Counted from the stretch's first letter, positions 1-6,308 are shown. The stretch: DNA of 8,457 bases from Flavobacteriaceae bacterium (GCA_013042255.1 JABDQK010000274.1:1-8457), one strand, 5' to 3'. A program made the numbers and translations. The notes: generated by a model from the sequence alone, not told the origin.

Positions 1-765
1 CAGCACAGTGGACATTTTGGAAACTATGCCCCTAACCCGGCCCTGCGCCTTTCCAAATTATTGGCTTCTATGAAGGATGATGTGGGCCGTGTCATCATCC
101 CTGGTTTTTATGATGGGGTTTCGATCGATCCTGCTACAGAATCTATTCTGAAAGCTGTTCCGGATGATGAGGCGCAGATAAAAGATCGCTTGCAGATCAA
201 AACAGCCGATTCCGTTGGGCGTTACTATCAGGAAGCCATTCAATATCCCTCCCTGAACATCCGCGGGATGCAATCGGGGTGGATCGATGAAAAAGTACGG
301 ACCATCATTCCAGGATGGGCCAGGGCTGAACTGGATGTAAGGTTGGTATTGGAAACGGATCCAAACCGACTCATAAACCTGGTTAAGGAGCATGTGGCCT
401 CACAAGGGTATTTTGTACTGGATCGGGAACCCACAAAAGAAGAACGGCTTGCTTATGACAAGATCGCCACTTTTACCCATGAGATCTCCTACCAGTCTTT
501 CAGGACATCTTTTGATTCCCCGGTGGGGATTTGGCTCCGCAGTGCCCTTACCAAAGCCTTTGATGAATCACCGGTAATGATCCGTATGAGTGGTGGTTCT
601 ATTCCTATTTCCCCTTTTGTCACCACCTTGGGTATTCCAGCGGTAACAGTCCCTACCGTAAACAGGGATAATAATCAGCATAGTCCCAATGAAAACCTTC
701 GGCTGGGGAATTATCGAGAAGGGATAAAGACTATGTTGGCTATCTTAGGGGAGAAATTGAACTAG
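1..765 (+). CDS. M20-family metallopeptidase (carnosinase-like dipeptidase), C-terminal part
   Basis: This is a zinc-type metallohydrolase that probably cleaves dipeptides or N-acyl amino acids in the cytoplasm. The reading frame is open from base 1, so the N-terminus, with most metal ligands, lies outside the window; 254 residues are visible. Visible residues 2-4 (HSG), followed by FGNYAPNPA, match the start of the M20 lid/dimerisation domain; in carnosinases this His reaches into the partner subunit's active site. The lid continues through a segment containing RTIIPGWARAELDVRL. The catalytic domain returns with SGGSIP and LGIPAVTVP. Near the end, HSPNE supplies the final metal-ligand His, and the helix NYREGIK closes the fold. 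The C-terminus looks complete. An internal ATG at 70 is not the start, because conserved family sequence lies upstream of it. Membership of M20 is secure; the substrate is not. ArgE/DapE-like activities are less likely given the carnosinase-style HSPNE ending. Confidence 0.93.
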   Translation, partial: QHSGHFGNYAPNPALRLSKLLASMKDDVGRVIIPGFYDGVSIDPATESILKAVPDDEAQIKDRLQIKTADSVGRYYQEAIQYPSLNIRGMQSGWIDEKVRTIIPGWARAELDVRLVLETDPNRLINLVKEHVASQGYFVLDREPTKEERLAYDKIATFTHEISYQSFRTSFDSPVGIWLRSALTKAFDESPVMIRMSGGSIPISPFVTTLGIPAVTVPTVNRDNNQHSPNENLRLGNYREGIKTMLAILGEKLN

Positions 766-779
766 ATCTATCTAATCCA

Positions 780-918
780 ATGAATAGAAAAATGATAATT
801 AGAATAGGTCTGAATTGAATTTATTTTCCCTCTGTTCCTACTACTGATGACAATGAGTTGTATCACAAAGGAAAAAGAATCCGCATTAGATCCTGGCCAA
901 GCATGGTACATTCTCTAA
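780..918 (+). pseudogene. possible decayed lipoprotein gene (N-terminal remnant)
   Basis: No intact gene lies between the M20 peptidase and the first cupin, but translated pieces line up as a broken small lipoprotein. ATG at 780 opens MNRKMIIRIGLN, a charged signal-peptide-like start that stops at 816-818. In the next frame, from 817, the sequence reads EFIFPLFLLLMTMSC and then a polar stretch (ITKEKESALDPGQAWYIL) that stops at 916-918. One base deleted near 813-817 would join them into a signal peptide with a Cys at its end. A second frame shift near 914 would continue into SKLAVKGFEIKLF, running to about 955. The residue at lipobox position -3 is Thr, which is not ideal. This is pattern reading only; chance or assembly error is possible. 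No terminator is evident in this gap. Confidence 0.33.
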
Positions 919-968
919 GCTAGCTGTAAAAGGTTTTGAAATTAAATTGTTCTTTATTCATCGTATGC

Positions 969-1505
969 TTAAACAAAAGTAACTCCGTAGCGACCACAGA
1001 TCTCTGCAACCTTAGGGAAGTCAGGTGGTCCCGGGGGTAATTGTCCCAGTTCGTCAAACATATGTTCTATTCCGGAAGGAAAAACACTGAGGATCACTTT
1101 TGCCTTTTTATCCCCTACTATCCGCCATGAATGAGGTACGCCTCTGGGACCAAAGGCCAGGTCACCTGCTTTCAGCAATGTGGTCTCTCCTCCAACGGTA
1201 AGTTCCATTTCTCCTTCCAAAACTTTAAAAACTTCATCCTCATTTTCATGCACATGCGGGGGTATTCCCACCCCTGGATCATTTTGTTCTTCGATTAGGG
1301 TAAATAAGCCGTTGGTATCCTCGCCGGTAAGTTTGAAAGTTTGAAGATCTCCAATAACATTTATGGATTTCCCTTCATCGTTCCTTACAATTTTAGGTTT
1401 CAAAGAATTTAGGATTTTCCTTCCTGTCCTGAATGCCAAAACTGGAACTGAAGCGAAAAGAATCCCTGTTGCACCAAGCGATTTAAAAAATGATTTCCTG
1501 TTCAT
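969..1505 (-). CDS. cupin-domain protein with N-terminal export signal
   Basis: A 178-residue small beta-barrel (cupin_2) protein, probably exported. Residues 1-25 look like a signal: RKSFFK (3-8) resembles a twin-arginine motif with RK in place of RR, followed by a hydrophobic stretch to about 25. The barrel covers roughly 55-145. Cupin motif 1 is intact (G78, H84, H86, E91, G98) and so is motif 2 (G114, P120, G122, H125), so all four usual metal ligands, three His and one Glu, are present. Such barrels bind Fe, Mn, Ni or Zn and may be dioxygenases, isomerases or simple binding proteins; the sequence does not say which. The gene lies 21 bp behind the second cupin gene on the same strand, so the two are very likely co-transcribed from the promoter at 1979-2011 under the divergent TetR regulator. 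The function of the pair is unknown. Confidence 0.87.
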   Translation of the reverse strand: MNRKSFFKSLGATGILFASVPVLAFRTGRKILNSLKPKIVRNDEGKSINVIGDLQTFKLTGEDTNGLFTLIEEQNDPGVGIPPHVHENEDEVFKVLEGEMELTVGGETTLLKAGDLAFGPRGVPHSWRIVGDKKAKVILSVFPSGIEHMFDELGQLPPGPPDFPKVAEICGRYGVTFV

Positions 1506-1526
1506 AGTTATTGATTTTAGTTCTGT

Positions 1527-1958
1527 TTATACAATATGCATGTCATGATCAGCCGCCTTACGGATCACATCTCCGATTATGGAAGGTGCTACAGATCTTT
1601 GCCTGGCGTCTTCAATATCGGAAGTCACTCCAAATTCCTTAAAAAAGGCTAAAAACCCCTTTGGACTGTGAATATTGATCCATTTACAGGGCTGATCGGT
1701 TTCATTTGAAAACGTATGCACCGTTTCGGGCTGTAAGTTGATCACATCGCCTTTTTTGGCAGTTCTTGGTTGCCCGTCAATAAGGAAACTCATCTCACCC
1801 TCTGTCACAATAAACACCTCGTGGAAACCTTTATGCATATGCGGGGGAGGACCTTCGGTTTTTGGAGGTGTCTCTCCATTTACCAGGTCATAATCACCTG
1901 TGATCTGTTGGGGTTGGATCTGATGACCCAGAACCCATATAAAGTTTGGTTGGTTCAT
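1527..1958 (-). CDS. cupin-domain protein, first gene of the TetR-linked operon
   Basis: A 143-residue cytoplasmic single-domain cupin with no signal peptide. Motif 1 carries H40, H42, E47 and G54 after a GPPP turn; motif 2 carries G70, P77, H81 and N85, so the metal site is intact. A C-terminal helical extension (from about residue 98, SPKGFLAFFKEFG) resembles quercetinase-type cupins, but the substrate cannot be assigned. The frame extends upstream to a GTG at 1979 (7 extra residues), but that codon overlaps the last base of the promoter -7 element, and the extra codons are the probable operator. The ATG at 1958 is therefore preferred. The gene is first in a two-gene operon with the signal-bearing cupin and faces tetR head to head, the usual layout for a TetR repressor and its target. 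One partner is probably exported and the other cytoplasmic, which is notable. Confidence 0.88.
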   Translation of the reverse strand: MNQPNFIWVLGHQIQPQQITGDYDLVNGETPPKTEGPPPHMHKGFHEVFIVTEGEMSFLIDGQPRTAKKGDVINLQPETVHTFSNETDQPCKWINIHSPKGFLAFFKEFGVTSDIEDARQRSVAPSIIGDVIRKAADHDMHIV

Positions 1959-1962
1959 TTTA

Positions 1963-1978
1963 TGAGATAAATGTCTCA
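1963..1978. promoter_or_regulatory. probable TetR operator A (cupin side)
   Basis: TGAGATAAATGTCTCA is an imperfect inverted repeat with 5-bp arms TGAGA/TCTCA. Its reverse complement matches operator B at 14 of 16 positions. It lies just downstream of the cupin promoter -7 element, over the expected transcription start, and ends 4 bp before the preferred cupin ATG at 1958. Binding here would block transcription of the cupin operon. Confidence 0.68.
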
Positions 1979-2011
1979 CAAATATAAATTAAAAAGTTGG
2001 AGGTTTGCAAA
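1979..2011 (-). promoter_or_regulatory. Bacteroidetes-type promoter for the cupin operon
   Basis: Read on the minus strand, TTTG (2011-2008) is followed after 21 bp by TATATTTG (1986-1979), an exact match to the Bacteroidetes -33/-7 promoter pattern TTTG/TAnnTTTG. Transcription would start a few bases downstream, inside operator A. The TTTG lies in a perfect palindrome TTTGCAAA (2004-2011). Confidence 0.62.
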
Positions 2012-2016
2012 TTTTA

Positions 2017-2032
2017 TAAGACATTTGTCTCA
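2017..2032. promoter_or_regulatory. probable TetR operator B (tetR side)
   Basis: TAAGACATTTGTCTCA contains a perfect inverted repeat AGACA-TT-TGTCT. It matches the reverse complement of operator A at 14 of 16 bases and ends on the A of the tetR start codon. A weak tetR promoter could overlap it: TTG at 1997-1999, then after 20 bp GACATTTG at 2020-2027, one base off the -7 consensus. If so, the transcript would have almost no leader and would be autorepressed. Confidence 0.66.
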
Positions 2033-2637
2033 TGAATAAAGAATATCTCTCTGAAGGGAGGACTCGTCAGAAGATGGCTACCAGAAAGCAAATTCTGGAG
2101 CAAACCCAGGCTTTGCTTAGTTCAGGGAAAACCTTCGGTATTGAGGATGTCGTACAACAGTCGGGTTTGTCAAGAGCAACTGTCTATCGTTATTTCCCCA
2201 ATATTGATGCCCTTGTTCAGGAAGCCGGCCTGGATATCAAGACCGCATCACCAGAGATGCTCATCAAAAGAACTTCTAAATATGATCTCCAAACCCAGAT
2301 CATAAAAATCCAACAGTATTTTAACGACCTGGCATTTGATAACGAAGAGGCTTTCCGAAAATACCTGGGCACGGTCCTGGGACAGAGTTCTCTCGAAGTG
2401 AAGCGGGGAGCAAGAAGAGTAAAATCCCTTCGTTTAGCGATGGATAACTACAAGGGTAAACTCGACAATGATACAGTAGATAAACTTATCAACGCTGCCA
2501 CTGTCCTTATGGGAATAGAGGCACTGATCGTTACCAGGGATGTTTGCGGTCTTAGCAAACAAAAATCAAAGAAAACCCTGCAATGGGCTCTGGATATAAT
2601 CCTGTCAGATGTTTTGAAGACAGAATTAAAATCCTGA
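2032..2637 (+). CDS. TetR/AcrR-family transcriptional repressor
   Basis: A 201-residue one-component regulator. Residues 18-63 form the TetR N-terminal DNA-binding domain: helix 1 is around RKQILEQTQALL, and the helix-turn-helix is around 37-56, ending in the diagnostic GLSRATVYRYF. The C-terminal ligand/dimer domain (about 75-195) has the GIEALIVTRDVCGLS segment seen in many family members; it fixes no ligand. The gene is divergent from the two-cupin operon across a short gap with two matching inverted repeats, so it most likely represses both that operon and itself. The ATG at 2032 touches the last base of operator B; an alternative ATG at 2074 (residue 15) would still keep the whole DNA-binding domain. 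The end is convergent with sulP, 10 bp away. Confidence 0.92.
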   Translation: MNKEYLSEGRTRQKMATRKQILEQTQALLSSGKTFGIEDVVQQSGLSRATVYRYFPNIDALVQEAGLDIKTASPEMLIKRTSKYDLQTQIIKIQQYFNDLAFDNEEAFRKYLGTVLGQSSLEVKRGARRVKSLRLAMDNYKGKLDNDTVDKLINAATVLMGIEALIVTRDVCGLSKQKSKKTLQWALDIILSDVLKTELKS

Positions 2638-2643
2638 TCAGGA
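2632..2643. repeat. palindrome over the tetR stop codon
   Basis: TCCTGATCAGGA is a perfect 12-bp palindrome containing the tetR TGA stop (2635-2637), in the 10-bp gap before the sulP stop. As RNA it would make only a 4-bp stem with a GATC loop and no U-tract, so it is a poor terminator by itself. It may be coincidental. Confidence 0.3.
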
Positions 2644-2647
2644 ATGC

Positions 2648-4177
2648 TTAAATCTTATCTACAACTACCTTATACGTAGGATCTTCCAGGACATTCACTT
2701 CAATGATATCGTCCGCATTCTTCAGCAGGCGTTTACAATCCTGACTTAGGTGTTTCAGGTGTACCTTCTTACCTACCTTTAGATAGCGTTCGGTTATCTT
2801 GTTAAGGGCTTCAATAGCCGACATGTCAACTACCCTGCTTTCCCTGAAGTCGATTATAACCTCATCCGGATCGTTTAGCACGTCGAACTTTTCATTAAAT
2901 AAGGTTACGGATCCGAAAAAGAGAGGGCCATAGATCTCATAGTGCTTCACCCCATCATCATCAATATACTTGCGGGCACGAATTCTTTTGGCATTGTCCC
3001 AGGCAAAGACCAGAGCGGCAATAATGACTCCTACAAGCACAGCAAGAGCGAGGTTGTGTAGGAATACGGTAACCAGCGTTACCAGTACCATTACCAGCAC
3101 ATCACTTTTTGGCATCCGCCTGAAGGTTCGCAAACTGGCCCATTCAAAAGTTCCCAGGGCCACCATGATCATCAGGCCGGTTAGGGCTGCCATCGGTACT
3201 TTTTCAATTAAATCGGCGCCAAACATGATAAAGGCGAGCAACATCAAGGCTGCCACAATCCCCGAAAGTCTAGCCCTTGCTCCGTTGGAGGTATTTATAA
3301 GACTTTGTCCGATCATCGCACAGCCACCCATACCAGAGAAAACTCCTGACAAGATATTTGCAGTTCCCTGGGCAACAGCTTCTTTGTTGCCTCGGCCACG
3401 AGTTTCGGTAATCTCATCCACAATATTCAGGGTAAGTAAGCTTTCTATCAGTCCAACTCCGGCTACAATAGCCGCGTAAGGAAAAATAATCTGAAGGGTC
3501 TCCATATTTACCGGAACATCCGGAAGGTGAAAAGGAGGAAAGCCCCCTTTTATTGAGGCGATATCTCCTATGGTTCTGGTATCTATCCCAAATACAAGTA
3601 CCAAACCAAATACCAGAAGGATGGCCACGAGGGATGCGGGTACTGCCTTACTGATCTTAGGTAATCCCCATATCACGAGCATTGTAAGCAATACCAGGCC
3701 TGAGAAAAGCCACAAAGTGTTGCCGCTTAGCCAGCTGCCGTCAGCATTTTTAAACTGATCGAGCTGCGACATGAATATGATAATCGCCAGTCCGTTGACA
3801 AAACCAAAGATCACGGGATGCGGTACCAGACGCATAAGTTTCCCGAGTCTCAACATTCCCGCCAACACCTGCAGTAGTCCGGCCAGAACAACAGCAGCGA
3901 AAACATATTCCACCCCATGTTGTTGCGCAAGGCTAACAATTACAACTGCTACGGCTCCTGTAGCCCCGGAGATCATCCCGGGTCTGCCCCCGAGAATGGA
4001 TGTCACCAGGCCCATGACAAATGCAGCGTATAATCCTGTTAGTGGAGATAAGCCGGCAATCAGTGCAAATGCGATCGCTTCGGGTACCAAAGCCAGAGCT
4101 ACGGTGAGTCCGGAAAGGATCTCGGTACGGTAATTAACTTCCTGTGAAAAATCAAATAGATTGAGGTACTTCTTCAA
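2648..4177 (-). CDS. SulP/SLC26-family anion transporter with STAS domain
   Basis: A 509-residue inner-membrane anion permease; family members move sulfate, bicarbonate, dicarboxylates or chloride. The membrane domain covers about 15-395 with many hydrophobic helices. It shows the family hallmarks LVPEAIAFALIAGLSP (30-45), GRPGMISGATGAVAVV (64-79) and GLIESLLT (242-249). A cytoplasmic STAS domain follows at about 405-505, with VVDMSAIEAL (449-458) at its usual conserved loop. Length is normal for short bacterial members. The start is TTG at 4175-4177: an in-frame stop lies six codons upstream and the next Met is residue 55, inside the membrane domain, so TTG is the only sensible start. No carbonic anhydrase or sulfur gene is nearby, so the substrate stays open. 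The gene lies 82 bp downstream of the dioxygenase gene on the same strand and has its own -7 element. Confidence 0.93.
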   Translation of the reverse strand: MKKYLNLFDFSQEVNYRTEILSGLTVALALVPEAIAFALIAGLSPLTGLYAAFVMGLVTSILGGRPGMISGATGAVAVVIVSLAQQHGVEYVFAAVVLAGLLQVLAGMLRLGKLMRLVPHPVIFGFVNGLAIIIFMSQLDQFKNADGSWLSGNTLWLFSGLVLLTMLVIWGLPKISKAVPASLVAILLVFGLVLVFGIDTRTIGDIASIKGGFPPFHLPDVPVNMETLQIIFPYAAIVAGVGLIESLLTLNIVDEITETRGRGNKEAVAQGTANILSGVFSGMGGCAMIGQSLINTSNGARARLSGIVAALMLLAFIMFGADLIEKVPMAALTGLMIMVALGTFEWASLRTFRRMPKSDVLVMVLVTLVTVFLHNLALAVLVGVIIAALVFAWDNAKRIRARKYIDDDGVKHYEIYGPLFFGSVTLFNEKFDVLNDPDEVIIDFRESRVVDMSAIEALNKITERYLKVGKKVHLKHLSQDCKRLLKNADDIIEVNVLEDPTYKVVVDKI

Positions 4178-4198
4178 ACCCTTTTGTCTTTAAGGGCG

Positions 4199-4206
4199 CA
4201 AAAATA
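4199..4206 (-). promoter_or_regulatory. -7 promoter element for the SulP gene
   Basis: TATTTTTG on the minus strand is an exact TAnnTTTG element 21 bp before the TTG start, which would leave a leader of about 15 nt and supports that start. No clear TTG lies at -33. Two direct TGACC copies (4223-4227 and 4232-4236 on the + strand) sit in that region and might bind an activator, but this is speculative. Confidence 0.45.
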
Positions 4207-4259
4207 GCATTAATTTAGAAGGTGACCTCTTTGACCAGGGAGAATTAAGGATATAACAA

Positions 4260-5231
4260 TTACCAGGGGGTAATTCCCAGCAATCGTTCTCCCAGGGGTG
4301 ATAATTTTGCGGTTTCATACTTTTCCTGTTCCCATTTTCGAGGGTCACCAGGAAAGGCATACCCTTCGGGAGCTACTCTGTTCTTCCAGGAATGTATCCT
4401 CCAGTTCAGCAGCGTTTCATTCTCAGGCTCTGCTGGCATCATGGAAATATATTGAGCAATTCGCACCTTGTTCCCAGAGCGATTTGGCCTTATCCCGTGG
4501 GGCTGGGTACTATTGAAGATGAGCAGGTCACCAGCTTCCAATTTTACCTTTACGATCTTGTCTTCCAATCCGCTTATATCAGGTTGAAATCGATCACGGT
4601 CTGCAGGTTGGCTCTTTTTCCAGGTATCATAATTTCTATACAACCACGGAATACATTGAAAGCCACCCATATTTTCATCGGTCTGATCTGCCAGGGCAAG
4701 TACGCCCTGAACATTCTGAGGTTTAGTTTCGGGATCGTAATCCCAATGGATAAATCCTTTTTGTTCGTGCCCGGGGCGTTGCGGAAAATTAAGATTTGCC
4801 CGGTCTATTGTAGCCCATAGTTTATCAGTTCCCCAGATATCCGTAAACGCATCGTAAACCCGTTGTTCCTGCCTGTTATTCCATAGATGCTGATGGTTGT
4901 ACACTTCCACCATCCCTGTCCCGGTGAGCTCTTTCATCTGCATTTCAGCCCTTGGTGGGGCATACCAGGTTTTGGGGTCATTGGGATCTTTTTCATCAAA
5001 TTCCCACAGGAAACTAGCCGTTTCTTCAGCCCGGGATCTGGAAATAGCATTCTTAATCACTATATACCCATTATGAATCCAGAACTTCCAGTCTTCCTCA
5101 CTCAGGACCTTTAGAGGTTTGCCATTCGACCTGTCATTTAACTTTTTTGTGCTACTAGTTGCCGTGGAAGGGTTGCCCGGAATCTCTTTATGTCCGGCAT
5201 TCCCCAATTCAACATCGTACCTTGAGTCCAT
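4260..5231 (-). CDS. PhyH-family Fe(II)/2-oxoglutarate dioxygenase
   Basis: A 323-residue protein of the phytanoyl-CoA dioxygenase (PhyH) family, which hydroxylates small molecules using Fe(II), O2 and 2-oxoglutarate. Residues 1-40 are polar and low in order, with no signal peptide; the fold begins near EEDWKFWIHNGYIVIK (45-60), typical of PhyH N-termini. The iron triad is visible: H162 and D164 in FIHWDYDP, and H245 in STQPHGIRPN. R257, 12 residues after H245, is the likely 2-oxoglutarate-binding Arg. GDLLIFN (234-240) precedes the distal His, as expected. All key residues are intact, so it should be active. The substrate is unknown: phytanoyl-CoA is only the family name, and bacterial members include ectoine hydroxylase and natural-product enzymes. 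No pathway genes adjoin it. The start is ATG at 5229-5231; no later Met occurs before residue 97. A terminator at 5289-5321 isolates it from the upstream lipoprotein gene. Confidence 0.9.
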   Translation of the reverse strand: MDSRYDVELGNAGHKEIPGNPSTATSSTKKLNDRSNGKPLKVLSEEDWKFWIHNGYIVIKNAISRSRAEETASFLWEFDEKDPNDPKTWYAPPRAEMQMKELTGTGMVEVYNHQHLWNNRQEQRVYDAFTDIWGTDKLWATIDRANLNFPQRPGHEQKGFIHWDYDPETKPQNVQGVLALADQTDENMGGFQCIPWLYRNYDTWKKSQPADRDRFQPDISGLEDKIVKVKLEAGDLLIFNSTQPHGIRPNRSGNKVRIAQYISMMPAEPENETLLNWRIHSWKNRVAPEGYAFPGDPRKWEQEKYETAKLSPLGERLLGITPW

Positions 5232-5288
5232 CTTAATTTCGTTGAAGGATTAACCCTATTAAGATACGCAAAATGGAGGAATCTCAAC

Positions 5289-5321
5289 AAAAAACCGCCC
5301 TGTCTTATATGTACAGGACGG
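5289..5321 (-). terminator. Rho-independent terminator of the lipoprotein gene
   Basis: Read on the minus strand, CCGTCCTGT (5321-5313), a 9-nt loop and ACAGGGCGG (5303-5295) form a 9-bp GC-rich stem with one G:U pair, followed directly by T6 (5294-5289). It lies 63 bp after the lipoprotein stop and before the dioxygenase gene. On the + strand the G:U becomes an A:C mismatch, so it should work mainly on the minus strand. Confidence 0.85.
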
Positions 5322-5384
5322 CTTTTAACCAAATAACCAACCAAAAAAATTATTCTCTAAATTCTAAATGTCAGGAGCGTTTTC

Positions 5385-6308
5385 TTATTTACGCTGCCTT
5401 TTTACCTTCATTGTCGGATGATTGCTTTTAACGCGTTTTCTGCTTTTAGCTGCACTATCCGATTTCAGATACTGGATATACCCCCTGCCCTGGAATTCAT
5501 ATACCGTCTGGCTGTCAGGGTGGTATAGTTCAATCGTTCTGTCATCAATAACGTACAACTCAAAATAATCATTGCCCATAAAGGCGTAGTCTAACGTTAA
5601 AGTTTTAAGCGTTTCATCGTTTTCTACGTTGTATATCTCATAAAAACCTTCATAATCCCATACGATATTCGACAAAGGTGTCCCAAGTGCATCTACAGAA
5701 GATCTGAATCGGGTGCCTGAATTCCCTTCAAAAAACTGCAGAAAGTTTTCCTCATCAAATTCATTGGCAAAGCCGGTATCACTAACGTAGGTCTTTTCCC
5801 ATACATCGTACTCCTGCAACAAAAGTTCTATGTTCTCGTAAAACAATCTGTCGTAATCGAAATTGGATCTTTGATAGCCATCCAGATAGTAAGATGTATT
5901 TGAACGCCTGTCATACAATTCCAGGGTCCTGCTATTTACTCCAATCACTTCGAGGGTCCATATCCCATCCACATCGTGGTCTATCTCCAGGACTCCCGCT
6001 ACCGCATCGTAATATCCTACCCTGATTCCCAGACCATTCCCCGTCTTCCCAATTCCTGATATGTTATTATTGGCATAGAACAACCCATTGACAAAAGAAA
6101 TTGTAAAAGCCCTTTGTAAAAAAGGAACTTCCCCGTAACCCTGGGTCGACTGGATATCCACATACCAAAGGTCATAAGCCTCTAAAACCTGTCGGGTTTG
6201 CAAAGGCGTATCCTCAATAAACACATCTTCGAGGATTACCTCGGTATAACAACTGCTCAGGAATAGCATCATCAATATCGCGGAACTTAGGAAAGTAAAT
6301 TTTTTCAT
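5385..6308 (-). CDS. uncharacterised lipoprotein with two tandem domain repeats and basic tail
   Basis: A 307-residue predicted lipoprotein of unknown function. Residues 1-20 are a lipoprotein signal (MKK, a hydrophobic core, then LSSC), giving a lipidated Cys20. The rest appears to be one domain duplicated. Copy 1 (about 40-145) and copy 2 (about 161-277) share, in order, YDLW (45-48)/YDVW (167-170), PFLQ (62-65)/NFLQ (188-191), G87/G209, RTLELY (127-132)/RTIELY (257-262) and a closing aromatic-rich GY (144-145/276-277). The C-terminus (282-307) is unlike the acidic body: 11 of 26 residues are Lys or Arg. I recall similar flavobacterial proteins carrying the name 'nicotinic acid mononucleotide adenyltransferase', but no nucleotidyltransferase motif is visible and that name should not be used. 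It is transcribed alone, divergent from gpsA, and ends at a clear terminator. Confidence 0.85.
   Translation of the reverse strand: MKKFTFLSSAILMMLFLSSCYTEVILEDVFIEDTPLQTRQVLEAYDLWYVDIQSTQGYGEVPFLQRAFTISFVNGLFYANNNISGIGKTGNGLGIRVGYYDAVAGVLEIDHDVDGIWTLEVIGVNSRTLELYDRRSNTSYYLDGYQRSNFDYDRLFYENIELLLQEYDVWEKTYVSDTGFANEFDEENFLQFFEGNSGTRFRSSVDALGTPLSNIVWDYEGFYEIYNVENDETLKTLTLDYAFMGNDYFELYVIDDRTIELYHPDSQTVYEFQGRGYIQYLKSDSAAKSRKRVKSNHPTMKVKRQRK

Noticed and set aside
918..925. AGCTAGCT palindrome as a possible operator
   Set aside because: An isolated 8-bp palindrome with no second copy and no promoter beside it; expected by chance.
2970..3479. A long open frame on the + strand opposite the SulP gene (169 codons)
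   Set aside because: It is antisense to conserved SulP sequence. Its translation is rich in Thr, Ala, Ile and Pro with no recognisable motif, as expected of a shadow of a membrane-protein gene. The open frame at 3771-4133 is rejected for the same reason.
4179..4196. Small hairpin CCCTT/AAGGG next to the SulP start, considered as a leader regulator or terminator
   Set aside because: Only 5 bp with an 8-nt loop. If the -7 element at 4199-4206 is right, one arm lies at or before the transcription start, so the hairpin would not form fully in the mRNA.
5138..5344. A 68-codon minus-strand frame overlapping the start of the dioxygenase gene
   Set aside because: It would begin inside the terminator hairpin and overlaps the dioxygenase N-terminus in another frame; its sequence resembles no protein.
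5385..6308. Calling the lipoprotein a nicotinate mononucleotide adenylyltransferase
   Set aside because: It has a lipoprotein signal and a duplicated beta-rich body and lacks the HxGH and ISSTxxR motifs of nucleotidyltransferases.
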